Positions 24,736 to 33,583 of a DNA stretch of 64,000 nucleotides are shown here, piece after piece. The notes below the pieces were generated by a model, which ran no database searches, had not been told where the DNA came from, and was given only the letters and a program-made list of their open reading frames with translations. The stretch covers positions 930,001 through 994,000 of the forward strand of contig NZ_SGXD01000002.1 in assembly GCF_004216915.1 (NCBI RefSeq), read 5' to 3'. Position 1 is the first letter of the stretch, and each line of letters opens with the position of its first letter. This DNA is from Motilibacter rhizosphaerae (GTDB lineage: Bacteria; Actinomycetota; Actinomycetes; Motilibacterales; Motilibacteraceae). Position numbers and translations under genes: made by a program.

Positions 24736-26220
24736 TCAGGCGGCGCAGGGTTGGGGTTCTGGTCGCGCTTCGTAGACCCTGCCCAAGGGGGTGCGGTGGG
24801 CGATGGTGCCGTCGGGGAGTGGTGTGGTGGTCCATCCCCACCAGGTCTTGAGGTTGTGGTGGAGCCGGCATCTGGGGCAGAGGTTGCGGCAGGTGGTGTG
24901 CCCGCCGCCGGGGTCGTCGGGCTCGTCGTGGTTGTACGGCACCGTGTGGTCGACGTCGCAGCGGCTCGCGGGGACCGAGCACGTCGGGTGCCCGCAGTGC
25001 AACCACAGTCCGATCACGTGCGCGCGTTGCGCGGCGGTGGGCTGGTAGCGCAGCTTGTGGAGGTCGAGGAGCCGGCCGTCGGGGTCGGTGATGGCGAGCT
25101 GCCAGGTCCCGTCGGAGGCGAGGAGGCGGCCGAGGTCGGCGGGGATCGGCCCGTGGCCCACGAGGTGGGCGGGGTCCTCGGCGAGGCCGAGGAGGGTGGC
25201 GGCGGAGATCTGCACCTGCACCGCGACCGGGGCGGCCGTCCTGGCAAGGGCGGGCAGGAAGTCGCCGTCTGCGCTCGGGTCGAGCAGCACGGAGCAGACC
25301 GCGACGAGCGCGTCCGCGCGTGAGCCGGCTCGAGCGGCGAACCCGCCGTCGGCGGTGGGCAGGTCGCGGGCGATGCGGTCGAGCGCCCCGCAGACGACCT
25401 GCGCTTCGTCGGCGGTGAGCAGGGCGCGGATCTCGGCCATCCCGTCCGGGAGCGGGGTGATCCGGACGGCGCGCTGCTGGACGGCGTCGGCGTGCCGCTC
25501 CGCCGCCCCGCGCGGGTCGAGCTTCGCCACCGCGCGACGGACGTCGCGGCGCAGCTCGCTGACCGTCCGCTCCGGGGCGCGGCGCAGCACGACTGCCTCC
25601 AGCGCGGGGATGTCCTCGTCGGCGAGGACGGACGCTTCGTCCACGATGACGCGGGCGTGCGCGGGGGAGACGTGGCCCTCAGCGAGCAGCCACCGCGTAC
25701 CCGGGTGCCGGCTCGTCAGCAGCACTGCGCCCTCGACCATCGCCGCGGTCCCGCGCTCGGTCATCCGCAGCGCGAGCGCCATCTCCGCCCGCGCGGACGC
25801 CTCCGCACCACCGCCCCGCGCGGCACCGGGGACGGTCTCCGCTGTCGCGGTCGCGATCTGCCCGTAGGCCGCTGCGACCGCGGTCGCCTTGAGCGCAGCG
25901 ACCGCGCTCTCCAGCCGCGCGCAGGCCTGCACGATCGCGAGCCGCGCGTCGCCAAGGACCACTGACTCGGCTCTGGCCGAGGTGAGCCCCTCACCCCCCG
26001 CCGACGTCGAGGGCAGAGCCGGTTCGCCGGCCAGTGCCCACGCCCGCAGCAGGCCCTCGTCGCGACTCAGCTGCTGCACCAGCGACAGCAGCATCGGCCC
26101 CGCCGCGACCTGCTCCAACGCCTGCGCGAACGGCAGCCCCGGTTCGGGCAGGGCGACGACCCCGGGCACGGGGCGGACGGGCAACCCGTCACCCCGCTCA
26201 AGACCGTCGTTCGAACGCAT
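24736..26220 (-). CDS. HNH endonuclease with DUF222 (13E12-type) domain, LexA-controlled
   Basis: A 494-residue protein. Residues about 50-370 form the helical DUF222 region found in the mycobacterial 13E12 repeat family; the C-terminal HNH nuclease has CDVDHTVPYNHDEPDDPGGGH and LCPRCRLHHNLKTWWGW with paired cysteines (HCGHPTCSVP and LCPRC) likely binding zinc. The active-site DH and HH/N residues are present. The ATG lies inside a perfect LexA box (26210-26227) and six bases after a -10 box, so it is predicted to be a leaderless, DNA-damage-induced gene. Its biological role is not established for the family. Copies of TGCATGATCACGG lie 92-230 bp upstream. Confidence 0.9.
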   Translation of the reverse strand: MRSNDGLERGDGLPVRPVPGVVALPEPGLPFAQALEQVAAGPMLLSLVQQLSRDEGLLRAWALAGEPALPSTSAGGEGLTSARAESVVLGDARLAIVQACARLESAVAALKATAVAAAYGQIATATAETVPGAARGGGAEASARAEMALALRMTERGTAAMVEGAVLLTSRHPGTRWLLAEGHVSPAHARVIVDEASVLADEDIPALEAVVLRRAPERTVSELRRDVRRAVAKLDPRGAAERHADAVQQRAVRITPLPDGMAEIRALLTADEAQVVCGALDRIARDLPTADGGFAARAGSRADALVAVCSVLLDPSADGDFLPALARTAAPVAVQVQISAATLLGLAEDPAHLVGHGPIPADLGRLLASDGTWQLAITDPDGRLLDLHKLRYQPTAAQRAHVIGLWLHCGHPTCSVPASRCDVDHTVPYNHDEPDDPGGGHTTCRNLCPRCRLHHNLKTWWGWTTTPLPDGTIAHRTPLGRVYEARPEPQPCAA

Positions 26221-26227
26221 GTTCGAA
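26210..26227. promoter_or_regulatory. LexA (SOS) box over the HNH start codon
   Basis: TTCGAAC-GCAT-GTTCGAA, a perfect palindrome that contains the actinobacterial/Bacillus LexA consensus TCGAAC-N4-GTTCGA without mismatch. The spacer GCAT includes the start codon of the minus-strand gene (ATG at 26220-26218). The box touches the last base of the -10. Confidence 0.88.
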
Positions 26228-26255
26228 TCATACGCCTCGGAAGAAGATAGGACAA
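26227..26255 (-). promoter_or_regulatory. Promoter of the HNH gene
   Basis: Reading leftward: -35 TTGTCC at 26255-26250, exactly 17 bp, then -10 TATGAT at 26232-26227. The predicted start of transcription, six or seven bases on, is the A of the ATG, so the message would be leaderless and LexA would cover both start sites. Confidence 0.75.
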
Positions 26256-26311
26256 GAGCCCGTGGCGGCGGACGTAGCTCGCTCGCGGCTCCCCACCATG
26301 TCCGAGGACGC

Positions 26312-26449
26312 GCAAGATCACGGGAATCGGGATGCCGATCCACCGACCACCCACGCTCAACTTGTGCATGATCACGGGAGGTGGAGGGGCGGACCTGGGC
26401 GCGGGGCCGACCCCACCGCCGGACAGCCCCACGACGTGCATGATCACGG
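26312..26449 (+). repeat. Three copies of the TGCATGATCACGG element
   Basis: Copies at 26312-26324 (GCAAGATCACGGG, degenerate), 26365-26377 and 26437-26449 (exact), all in the same orientation, in the 299-bp gap between the HNH gene start and the PPOX gene stop. A second short direct repeat, GGACGTCCGA-T/G-GTCG, lies just beyond at 26462 and 26482. No gene is seen in this gap. Confidence 0.8.
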
Positions 26450-26519
26450 CGTAGGAGAGGGCGGACGTCCGATGTCGAGGGTGGACGTCCGAGGTCGCCG
26501 GCCCACGGCCTGCCATCGG

Positions 26520-26963
26520 CTAGGACCGGTGGCGCACCTCCACCCCGCGCCCGGGGTGCCACGAGGTGATGCGGAGGCCGCCGTCGAGGTCCGTGACGAC
26601 GACCTCCGTCAGCTCGACGACGAACACGTGGGCCCCGCCCTCGTGTTCCCCCGGCAGCTCGCGAGCGACCCCGGCGACCTTCGCCTCGCCCGGCCAGTCC
26701 GCGCCGCCCTCCCCTGCCGGGTCGACGGTCGGGCTGTGCACTGCCACGCGCGGGTCGCGCTGCAGGTCGCGGGCCTTGAGCGCGCCCGACATGGAGCCCA
26801 GCACGAGGCCGCGCTCGTCGAACTCGACCTCGGTCCCGCTGATGCGCGGCGAGCCGTCCGCGCGCAGCGTCGCCATGGTCGCGTGCTTGCGCACCGCGAA
26901 GCGCTCGCGCGCCGCCGCTGCCAGCGCGGGCTCCGCGGCGGCGAACTCCGTCCACGTGGTCAT
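26520..26963 (-). CDS. PPOX-class FMN/F420-binding protein
   Basis: A 147-residue split-barrel flavin or F420-binding protein of the pyridoxamine-phosphate-oxidase-like class. MATLRADGSPRISGTEVEF (about 38-56) is the first barrel hairpin, KARDLQRDPRVAVHSP (about 71-86) the cofactor phosphate region, and the end TDLDGGLRITSWHPGRGV is typical. The ATG at 26963 was preferred to a start 24 bases upstream because a -10 box (TACCCT, 26976-26971) lies seven bases before it. The reaction is not predictable. Confidence 0.8.
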   Translation of the reverse strand: MTTWTEFAAAEPALAAAARERFAVRKHATMATLRADGSPRISGTEVEFDERGLVLGSMSGALKARDLQRDPRVAVHSPTVDPAGEGGADWPGEAKVAGVARELPGEHEGGAHVFVVELTEVVVTDLDGGLRITSWHPGRGVEVRHRS

Positions 26964-26970
26964 GCCCGGA

Positions 26971-26976
26971 AGGGTA
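26971..26976 (-). promoter_or_regulatory. -10 box, leaderless PPOX gene
   Basis: TACCCT on the minus strand, seven bases before the ATG. No clear -35 is seen. The spacing predicts a transcript that begins at or next to the start codon. Confidence 0.5.
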
Positions 26977-27013
26977 GGGACCGGCACCGACAGCCGATCG
27001 CACCGCTACGGTC

Positions 27014-27832
27014 ATGATCATCCCGATGCGGAAGGCGGCCCAGGTGCCCAAGCGGATCCTCGTCCTCGTGACCGTCGTCGGCCTGGGGTCCGCGGGAGCA
27101 GGCGCCGCCGGCGCCGCAGCGGCGACCCGCCGGCCCACGCTGAGCGGTGTCTGCGTCAACGCCGCCACCAGGGCTGTCACCGCGCCGCGCACGGTGACCC
27201 GGAAGACGACCGCATGCCCGAAGGGCAGCACGCTCTACGGCTTCCCCGTCCAGACGAGCGCGGGGGAACCCGGGCTCCCCGGGCCGGCGGGCGCGACGGG
27301 CGCGCAGGGACCAGCGGGCCCGCAAGGACCAGCGGGGCCGGCAGGAGCGACCGGCGCCACGGGCGCCACCGGGCCCGCGGGGCCGGCCGGCGCCACGGGG
27401 CCCAAGGGGGCCACCGGCCCCGCGGGACCCGTCGACGTCTCCAGCTGGTCGAGCGACCCGTCGACGTTCGCGAAGTACGTGGAGGGCGCCGACGTTCCGC
27501 TGGCTGCCGGCGACTACACCGTCGCCGCGAGCGCGCAGGCCTACAACACGACAGCGGTGGCGGCCGGCGGCGGCAGCTACTGCTCGTTGAGCCGCATCAC
27601 GCGGAGCTCGGGCGGCGGGACCAGCGACTACGAGTTCGGCCGCGCGTACATCGCGAACGTGCCCCAGCAGAACTGGGGGAGCGCCTCGGTCACCCTCCCC
27701 CTGCATGTGACGACGGCCCTGTCGATCCGGGTCACCTGCTACTCGCCGGTGCTCACATGGTCGTCCGTGACCCTCACCGCCACGCGGGTCGGCACGCTGC
27801 ACGCCACCGGGACGGTCGCGACCCTGCCGTGA
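27014..27832 (+). CDS. Secreted collagen-like (Gly-X-Y) protein
   Basis: A 272-residue exported protein. A signal peptide covers about residues 1-37 (positively charged start, hydrophobic stretch [24 protein letters not shown]). A short Cys-containing segment is followed by about 18 uninterrupted Gly-X-Y triplets (residues 84-139, rich in GPAGATG and GPK), then a 133-residue beta-rich C-terminal domain with two cysteines that may be a trimerising or ligand-binding head. Bacterial collagen-like proteins form triple helices at the cell surface. Two ATGs (27014, 27026) are possible; neither has a good ribosome site. It stands alone and convergent with purE. Confidence 0.85.
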   Translation: MIIPMRKAAQVPKRILVLVTVVGLGSAGAGAAGAAAATRRPTLSGVCVNAATRAVTAPRTVTRKTTACPKGSTLYGFPVQTSAGEPGLPGPAGATGAQGPAGPQGPAGPAGATGATGATGPAGPAGATGPKGATGPAGPVDVSSWSSDPSTFAKYVEGADVPLAAGDYTVAASAQAYNTTAVAAGGGSYCSLSRITRSSGGGTSDYEFGRAYIANVPQQNWGSASVTLPLHVTTALSIRVTCYSPVLTWSSVTLTATRVGTLHATGTVATLP

Positions 27833-27850
27833 AGTGCGGGCCCGACCCGC

Positions 27851-28351
27851 TCACTCCGACGCGCGCGACTCCCGCAGCGCCTGCCCCTTCGAGCGCGCCA
27901 GCGCCTCGAGCGAGTCCTGGAACTCCACGACGCGGTCCCGCAGATCGGCGTCCGCGGCGGCCAGGATCCGCACCGCCAGCAGGCCCGCGTTGCGCGCCCC
28001 GCCGATGGACACGGTCGCGACGGGGATGCCCGCGGGCATCTGCACGATCGAGAGCAGCGAGTCCATGCCGTCGAGGTGCTTGAGCGGCACGGGCACGCCG
28101 ATGACCGGCAGCGGGGTGACGGACGCGAGCATGCCCGGCAGGTGGGCGGCGCCGCCCGCCCCGGCGATGATGACGCGGAGCCCGCGGCCGGCCGCGGAGG
28201 ACCCGTACTCGATCATCGCCCGCGGCATGCGGTGGGCCGAGACGACGTCGACCTCGTGCTCGACGCCGAACTCCTCGAGCGCCTCCGCGGCCGCCGACAT
28301 GGTCGGCCAGTCGGAGTCGGACCCCATCACGATGCCGACGAGCGCGCTCAC
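27851..28351 (-). CDS. purE: N5-carboxyaminoimidazole ribonucleotide mutase
   Basis: A 166-residue class I PurE that moves the carboxyl group of N5-CAIR to C4 in purine synthesis. The N-terminal [13 protein letters not shown] (about 6-18) with the catalytic serine, [11 protein letters not shown] (about 37-47, catalytic His) and [14 protein letters not shown] (about 61-74) are diagnostic. The GTG start overlaps the purK stop by four bases, giving the common purK-purE operon. Confidence 0.95.
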   Translation of the reverse strand: MSALVGIVMGSDSDWPTMSAAAEALEEFGVEHEVDVVSAHRMPRAMIEYGSSAAGRGLRVIIAGAGGAAHLPGMLASVTPLPVIGVPVPLKHLDGMDSLLSIVQMPAGIPVATVSIGGARNAGLLAVRILAAADADLRDRVVEFQDSLEALARSKGQALRESRASE

Positions 28352-29505
28352 TCCAGCACCTCCCCCATGAAGTACGCGCTGGCGTGGCGCGTGCGGTCGA
28401 GCAGGTCGTCGAGGTCGGCGCCGAGGGCGGTCACGTGGCCGACCTTGCGGCCGGCGCGGACCTCCTTGCCGTACATGTGCACGTGCAGCCCGGGGTCGCG
28501 GGCGAGGACGTGGCGGTAGGGCTCGTACATGTCGGGGTGGTCGCCGCCCAGCACGTTGCACATGACGGCGAGCGGCGCGAGCCGCGCGGGCGAGCCGAGC
28601 GGCAGGTCGAGCACCGCGCGCAGGTGCTGCTCGAACTGGGAGGTGACCGCACCCTCGATCGTCCAGTGGCCGGAGTTGTGCGGGCGCATGGCGAGCTCGT
28701 TGACGAGGACGCGCCCGTCGGCGGTCTCGAAGAGCTCCACCGCGAGCATGCCGACGACGCCCAGCAGCCCGGCGATCCGCAGCGCGATGTCCTGCGCGGC
28801 GACCGCAGCGTCCTCGGACAGCCCGGGCGCGGGCGCGACGACCTCGCGGCAGATGCCGCCGCGCTGCACCGTCTGCACGACCGGGTACGCCGCGGCCTGC
28901 CCCGACGGCGAGCGCGCGACCTGCGCCGACAGCTCGCGGGTGAAGTCGACGCGCTCCTCGGCGAGGCACGCGACGCCCTGCTCGGCGAGCCCGGCGAGCA
29001 CGGGCCCGGCCTCCTCGACCGCGCCGACGACCCAGACCCCGCGACCGTCGTAGCCGCCACGCGCGGCCTTCAGCACGACCGGCCAGGCACCGTCGGCGAA
29101 CGCCTCGACCTCCGCCGTGCTCGTGACGACCGCCCAGCGCGGGCAGGGCAGCCCGGCGGCCGACAGCCGCTCGCGCATGACCGCCTTGTCCTGCGCGTGG
29201 AGCAGGGCCTCGGGCCCGGGGCGTACGGCCACGCCGGCGTCGACCAGCGCCCGCAGCGACGCCGGCGGCACGTGCTCGTGCTCGAAGGTCACGACGTCGC
29301 ACCCCTCGGCGAAGCGCAGCAGCGCCTCGACGTCGGAGGGCGAGCCCAGCACGACGTCCGGCACGACCTGCGCGGCGCTCTCGTCGGCGACCGAGGCGAG
29401 CAGCCGCAGCCGCACACCGAGCGCGGCCGCCGGGGCGGCGCTCATGCGCGCGAGCTGCCCGGCGCCGACGATGCCGACGGTGGGGAATCCGGGGGCGAGG
29501 GGCAC
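28348..29505 (-). CDS. purK: N5-carboxyaminoimidazole ribonucleotide synthase
   Basis: A 385-residue ATP-grasp enzyme that carboxylates AIR with ATP and bicarbonate. [11 protein letters not shown] (about 11-21) is the PreATP-grasp signature; [29 protein letters not shown] (about 145-160) and the C-terminal [29 protein letters not shown] (substrate site) are intact. GTG start, with a TACGCT -10 box six bases upstream (leaderless). It is followed by purE. Confidence 0.95.
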   Translation of the reverse strand: MPLAPGFPTVGIVGAGQLARMSAAPAAALGVRLRLLASVADESAAQVVPDVVLGSPSDVEALLRFAEGCDVVTFEHEHVPPASLRALVDAGVAVRPGPEALLHAQDKAVMRERLSAAGLPCPRWAVVTSTAEVEAFADGAWPVVLKAARGGYDGRGVWVVGAVEEAGPVLAGLAEQGVACLAEERVDFTRELSAQVARSPSGQAAAYPVVQTVQRGGICREVVAPAPGLSEDAAVAAQDIALRIAGLLGVVGMLAVELFETADGRVLVNELAMRPHNSGHWTIEGAVTSQFEQHLRAVLDLPLGSPARLAPLAVMCNVLGGDHPDMYEPYRHVLARDPGLHVHMYGKEVRAGRKVGHVTALGADLDDLLDRTRHASAYFMGEVLE

Positions 29506-29511
29506 GGCGGG

Positions 29512-29517
29512 AGCGTA
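29512..29517 (-). promoter_or_regulatory. -10 box, leaderless purK
   Basis: TACGCT on the minus strand, six bases before the GTG start of purK. No -35 match was recognised. Confidence 0.55.
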
Positions 29518-29556
29518 CCGAGGCGTCCTGGTGCGGGCCGCGAGCAGGTCCGCCGC

Positions 29557-29562
29557 TACCCT
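29557..29562 (+). promoter_or_regulatory. -10 box, leaderless gtrA-like gene
   Basis: TACCCT six bases before the GTG at 29569. It belongs to the gene divergent from purK; the two -10 boxes are 40 bp apart. Confidence 0.5.
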
Positions 29563-29568
29563 CGACCG

Positions 29569-30108
29569 GTGCCAACGCCCGGAAGCGCCGACGACGGCGG
29601 CCCTACCAGCCCGGCGTCGATCCGGTCCCGCTCACCGCTGGCGCGGATCTACTACTCGCTGGGGCACGCGGTCCGCGAGCTGCTGAAGTTCGGGGTCGTG
29701 GGCGCCGGTGGCGTCGTCATCGACGTGGGCCTGTCCAACTGGCTCTACTCCGTGATGCCCCACAAGCAGCTGACCGCCAAGGGCATCGCCGTGCTCGTGG
29801 CGATCACCTTCAACTACGTCGGCAACCGCCAGTGGACCTTCCGGCACCGCACCCGCAGCCAGATCCACCGCGAGTACGCCGCGTTCTTCGGCATCAGCCT
29901 CGTCGGCCTGCTCATCACGCTGGCCTGCGTGGCGTTCACCCGCTACGTCCTCGGCTACGAGGGCCGGCTGGCGTTCAACGTCTCCGGCAACGTCGTCGGC
30001 CTCGCGCTCTCGACGGTGTTCCGGTTCTGGGCGTACCGCCGCTTCGTCTTCCCCGTCATCGAGCAGGCCGAGCGCGAGGAGGAGGCGGGCCTCCCCCACG
30101 AGGCCTGA
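29569..30108 (+). CDS. GtrA family membrane protein
   Basis: A 179-residue protein with four membrane helices (about 40-60, 70-90, 105-125 and 140-160). [23 protein letters not shown] and [12 protein letters not shown] are the GtrA signatures. Family members flip polyprenyl-linked sugars or support wall-glycan decoration (for example the mycobacterial arabinogalactan/LAM-related GtrA protein). A Ser/Pro-rich cytoplasmic start and a Glu-rich tail are present. It is adjacent to purK, not to a transferase, so its partner is unknown. Confidence 0.88.
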   Translation: MPTPGSADDGGPTSPASIRSRSPLARIYYSLGHAVRELLKFGVVGAGGVVIDVGLSNWLYSVMPHKQLTAKGIAVLVAITFNYVGNRQWTFRHRTRSQIHREYAAFFGISLVGLLITLACVAFTRYVLGYEGRLAFNVSGNVVGLALSTVFRFWAYRRFVFPVIEQAEREEEAGLPHEA

Positions 30109-30140
30109 CGCTGCCCGGGAGCACGCGGGCGCCGCTCGGC

Positions 30141-30926
30141 TCAGCGCAGGTGCGTGACGTCACCGGCGCTGAAGCTCCGGCCGCCGACCACGAGGCCCCC
30201 CTGGTCGTCCACGGCGTCCGCGACGCCCTCGACCACCTCGCCGCCGGGGAGCTCGAGGCTCACGTGCCGGCCGAGGGTCCCGCAGCGCTCGGCGTACGCG
30301 GCGGCCAGTCCGCTCGCCGCGGGGTCGCCGCCGGCCTCCTCCAGGGCGCGCAGCCGCCGGTCCAGCTCGACGAGCAGCGCACCGAGCACCGGGCCGCGCT
30401 CCGCCCGCTCGGCCCCGGCGAGCAGCAGCGACGTCGCGTCCGGCACGGGCAGCTCGTCCTCGCGCATGGTCGTGTTGAGCCCGATCCCGAGCACGACGCC
30501 GTCCGGCTGCACGACCTCGGCGAGCAGGCCACCCAGCTTGCGGTCCCCGACGCGCACGTCGTTCGGCCACTTGAGCTCCGCACGGACGCCCACCGCCGCC
30601 ACCGCGTCGACGGCCGCGACGCCAGCGAGCAGCGGCAGCCACCCCCACCGCTCGACGGGCAGCGCGGGACGGACCAGCACGGACACCGCGAGGCTCGAGC
30701 CGGCGGGCGCCTCCCACTGGCGGCCGAGCCGCCCCCTGCCGCCCGTCTGCAGGTCGGCGACGAGGACGGTGCGGTCCGGCGCGCCCTCCCGGGCCAGCGC
30801 GGCGAGGTCGTCGTTGGTCGAGCCGGTCGCGGGCAGGACGCGCAGGCCGAAGCCCCCGACCCCCGCCTGCTCCAGCGCGCCGGCCACCGCGGCGAGGTCC
30901 ACGGCGGGATGGGTGTCCTTGCTCAC
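30141..30926 (-). CDS. birA: Biotin--[acetyl-CoA-carboxylase] ligase
   Basis: A 261-residue group I biotin protein ligase without the N-terminal DNA-binding domain. [11 protein letters not shown] (about 34-44), [16 protein letters not shown] (about 61-76, biotinyl-AMP loop) and [17 protein letters not shown] (about 119-135, catalytic Lys) are intact, followed by a small C-terminal SH3-like domain. It attaches biotin to the carboxylase alpha chain encoded at 37153. It is divergent from the beta subunit gene with overlapping -10 boxes, which suggests common control. Confidence 0.94.
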   Translation of the reverse strand: MSKDTHPAVDLAAVAGALEQAGVGGFGLRVLPATGSTNDDLAALAREGAPDRTVLVADLQTGGRGRLGRQWEAPAGSSLAVSVLVRPALPVERWGWLPLLAGVAAVDAVAAVGVRAELKWPNDVRVGDRKLGGLLAEVVQPDGVVLGIGLNTTMREDELPVPDATSLLLAGAERAERGPVLGALLVELDRRLRALEEAGGDPAASGLAAAYAERCGTLGRHVSLELPGGEVVEGVADAVDDQGGLVVGGRSFSAGDVTHLR

Positions 30927-30931
30927 GCGGC

Positions 30932-30938
30932 TACGCTA
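30932..30938. promoter_or_regulatory. Overlapping divergent -10 boxes, birA and carboxylase beta
   Basis: The seven bases TACGCTA hold TACGCT on the plus strand (30932-30937, nine bases before the beta subunit ATG) and TAGCGT on the minus strand (30938-30933, six bases before the birA GTG). Polymerase cannot use both at once. The birA message would be leaderless. Confidence 0.55.
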
Positions 30939-30946
30939 GGCCACCT

Positions 30947-32554
30947 ATGACCCAGTCCGCAGAGCTCCCTGCCCCCGCTGAGCCCGCCGGTCCCGACCCG
31001 CACACGACCGCGGGCAGGCTCGCCGACCTCGAGGCGCGGCGCGCGCAGGTCGCCGAGGCCGCGGTGCTCGCCGAGCGCGGGCAGCACGCGCGCGGCAAGC
31101 TCTCCGCCCGCGAGCGCATCGCGCTCCTCCTCGACGAGGGCAGCTTCGTCGAGCTCGACGAGCTCGCCCGCCACCGGTCCACGGACTTCGGGCTCGAGCG
31201 CAAGCGCCCCTACGGCGACGGCGCCGTCACGGGCTACGGCACCGTCGACGGGCGTCCGGTCTACGTCTACAGCCAGGACTTCACCGCGTTCGGCGGCAGC
31301 CTCGGCGAGCGGCACGGGCAGAAGATCGTCAAGCTGCTCGACCTCGCCCTCAAGACCGGCGCCCCGGTCGTCGGCCTCAACGACGGCGGCGGCGCGCGCA
31401 TCCAGGAGGGCGTCAACGCGCTCGCGCTGTTCGGCGAGATCTTCAGCCGCAACGTGGCCGCGTCCGGTGTCATCCCGCAGATCTCGGTGATCCTCGGCCC
31501 GTGCGCCGGCGGCGCCGTCTACTCCCCCGCGCTCACCGACTTCACCGTCATGGTCGAGGGCACCTCGCACATGTTCATCACCGGCCCCGACGTCATCAAG
31601 ACGGTGACCGGCGAGGAGGTGGGCTTCGAGGAGCTGGGCGGGGCGCGTACGCACAACACCACGTCGGGCAACTCGCACTACCTCGCCCACAGCGAGGAGG
31701 ACGCGCTCGACTACGTCCGCGCGCTGCTCTCGTTCCTGCCGAGCAACAACCTCGAGGACGTCCCCGACTACGGCACCGTCGTCGACCTCGACCCCTCCGA
31801 GCACGACCTCGAGCTCGACACCCTGATCCCCGACTCGCCCAACGTGCCGTACGACATGCGCACGGTGATCGAGGCGGTCGTCGACGACGGCGAGCTCGTG
31901 GAGGTGCAGCCGCTGTTCGCGCCCAACGTGCTCGTCGGCTTCGGGCGCGTCGAAGGCCGCACCGTCGGGATCGTCGCGAACCAGCCGATGCACTTCGCCG
32001 GCACCCTCGACATCGACGCCTCGGAGAAGGCCGCGCGCTTCGTGCGCACCTGCGACGCGTTCGGCATCCCGATCCTCACCTTCGTCGACGTCCCGGGCTT
32101 CCTCCCCGGCACCGCGCAGGAGTGGGACGGCATCATCCGCCGCGGCGCGAAGCTCATCTACGCGTACGCCGAGGCCACCGTCCCGAAGCTCACGGTCATC
32201 ACGCGCAAGGCCTACGGCGGCGCGTACCTCGTCATGGGCTCGAAGCACCTGCGCGCCGACCTCAACCTCGCCTGGCCCACCGCGCAGATCGCCGTCATGG
32301 GCGCGCAGGGCGCGGTCAACATCCTCCACCGGCGCACTCTGGCCGGCGCCGAGGACGTCGAGGGCGAGCGGGCGCGGCTGGTCGAGGAGTACGAGGACAC
32401 CTTCGCCAACCCGTACGTCGCGGCGGAGCGCGGCCACGTCGACGCGGTCATCGCCCCCTCGGAGACGCGGGCGGCCATCACCCGCGCGCTGCGCCTGCTG
32501 CGGACGAAGCGCGAGTCGATGCCGCCCAAGAAGCACGGGAACATCCCGCTGTGA
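30947..32554 (+). CDS. Acyl-CoA carboxylase beta subunit (PccB/AccD5-like)
   Basis: A 535-residue carboxyltransferase that moves CO2 from carboxybiotin to acetyl- or propionyl-CoA. Two crotonase-like halves are present: [17 protein letters not shown] with the downstream [17 protein letters not shown] oxyanion loop in the first, and [56 protein letters not shown] in the second. It is full length for the actinobacterial family. The stop overlaps the GTG of the epsilon subunit. The alpha subunit is 4.6 kb downstream. Confidence 0.94.
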   Translation: MTQSAELPAPAEPAGPDPHTTAGRLADLEARRAQVAEAAVLAERGQHARGKLSARERIALLLDEGSFVELDELARHRSTDFGLERKRPYGDGAVTGYGTVDGRPVYVYSQDFTAFGGSLGERHGQKIVKLLDLALKTGAPVVGLNDGGGARIQEGVNALALFGEIFSRNVAASGVIPQISVILGPCAGGAVYSPALTDFTVMVEGTSHMFITGPDVIKTVTGEEVGFEELGGARTHNTTSGNSHYLAHSEEDALDYVRALLSFLPSNNLEDVPDYGTVVDLDPSEHDLELDTLIPDSPNVPYDMRTVIEAVVDDGELVEVQPLFAPNVLVGFGRVEGRTVGIVANQPMHFAGTLDIDASEKAARFVRTCDAFGIPILTFVDVPGFLPGTAQEWDGIIRRGAKLIYAYAEATVPKLTVITRKAYGGAYLVMGSKHLRADLNLAWPTAQIAVMGAQGAVNILHRRTLAGAEDVEGERARLVEEYEDTFANPYVAAERGHVDAVIAPSETRAAITRALRLLRTKRESMPPKKHGNIPL

Positions 32555-32781
32555 GCGAGCTCTCGGAGGTCTCCGCGGCCTCCCCCGTCGAAGTCGTCCG
32601 CGGCACGGCCGAGCCCGAGGAGGTGGCGGCGCTCGTCGCCGTCCTCGTCGCGCGCAGCGCGGCGGCACCCGCGGCCGCGGCCGAGCGCCACGCCCGGCCC
32701 TCGGGCTGGAGCGACCGCTCGCGCGCGCTGCGCCGCCCGCTGCACCCCGGCCCCGGCGCGTGGCAGTCCGCGCTCCGCTGA
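32551..32781 (+). CDS. Acyl-CoA carboxylase epsilon subunit
   Basis: A 76-residue protein starting at a GTG that overlaps the beta subunit stop. [23 protein letters not shown] and the ending [21 protein letters not shown] match the small AccE/PccE epsilon subunit that stabilises the actinobacterial carboxylase. The last seven codons (WQSALR and the stop) are encoded by the first unit of a 21-bp tandem repeat, so the C-terminus was probably fixed by that repeat. Confidence 0.85.
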   Translation: MSELSEVSAASPVEVVRGTAEPEEVAALVAVLVARSAAAPAAAAERHARPSGWSDRSRALRRPLHPGPGAWQSALR

Positions 32782-32818
32782 GGGCAGTCCGCGCTCCGCT
32801 GAGGGCAGTCCGCGCTCC
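32762..32818. repeat. 21-bp tandem repeat at the epsilon subunit stop
   Basis: Units at 32762-32782, 32783-32803 and a partial one at 32804-32818. Unit 1 and unit 2 are identical; the third stops after 15 bases. Each full unit carries the same in-frame TGA, the first being the real stop of the epsilon gene. Confidence 0.9.
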
Positions 32819-32842
32819 ACGCGAGCACGCGGGACCAGGGGC

Positions 32843-33583
32843 TCAGCCCCCGCCCGACTGGTTGACGTCGACGTGCGGCAGCCGGCGCATCGCGAGCCCC
32901 GTCCCGACGGCGATCACCGCGACCAGCACGACCACCGCGCCGGTCACGCCCACCGACGGGACCTTGAACGGGATCTGGTCGGGGTCCCAGACCGCGCCCA
33001 CCAGCCGGCGGCCGTACGCGCCGATGGAGAGGTTGCGCAGCGACTTCACGAACGCCGCGAACGACGTCTCCCAGACGACGACGTACCCGAGGCCGATGAG
33101 CAGCGCGCGCTGGGTCAGCAGCGAGAGCAGCACGAACAGCGCGCAGTAGGCGCCCGAGGTCAGCACGAGCATCGCGAGCAGGCTCCCCCAGACCTCCCCG
33201 GCGCTGAAGCCGGCGCGCGAGCCGAGCACCCCGCAGCCGACGACGGCGGGGAGGGCGACGAGCACGGTCGCGATCCACGCCGCCACCACCCGGGCGCCGA
33301 CGATCCGCCAGCGCGGCGTGGACGTCGCCGCCAGCAGCGGGAACGTCCCGCCGTCGCGCTCGTCGTCGAAGGCGTTGACCCCGAGGACCAGCGCGACCAG
33401 CGCGACCACGAGGGCGACGAGGAGGTTCGCGCCGAGGTCGGGGTAGACGTCGGCCAGCTTGTCCTGCGAGACCGCGAAGGCGAGGACGACGCAGACCACC
33501 GCCATGACGAGGGGCAGCAGCGCGAGCGCGAGCGTCCGGGTGCGGAGCAGCAGGGCGCGCAGGCCCAGCTCGAGCATGCTCAC
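32843..33583 (-). CDS. ABC-2 type exporter permease
   Basis: A 246-residue membrane protein with six hydrophobic segments (for example LALALLPLVMAVVCVVLAFAV, LLVALVVALVALVLGVNAF, and a final one near 222-238). FDDERDGGTFPLLAATSTPRWRIVGARVVAAW is the amphipathic loop typical of ABC-2 permeases. The GTG at 33583 overlaps the stop of the ATPase gene; an ATG two codons later is an alternative. It is the last gene of a four-gene operon and pairs with the ATPase at 33580. Confidence 0.82.
   Translation of the reverse strand: MSMLELGLRALLLRTRTLALALLPLVMAVVCVVLAFAVSQDKLADVYPDLGANLLVALVVALVALVLGVNAFDDERDGGTFPLLAATSTPRWRIVGARVVAAWIATVLVALPAVVGCGVLGSRAGFSAGEVWGSLLAMLVLTSGAYCALFVLLSLLTQRALLIGLGYVVVWETSFAAFVKSLRNLSIGAYGRRLVGAVWDPDQIPFKVPSVGVTGAVVVLVAVIAVGTGLAMRRLPHVDVNQSGGG

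Noticed and set aside
26462-26496. Direct repeat GGACGTCCGA as an operator
   Set aside because: Only two copies, imperfect, and downstream of the PPOX gene with no start codon near by.
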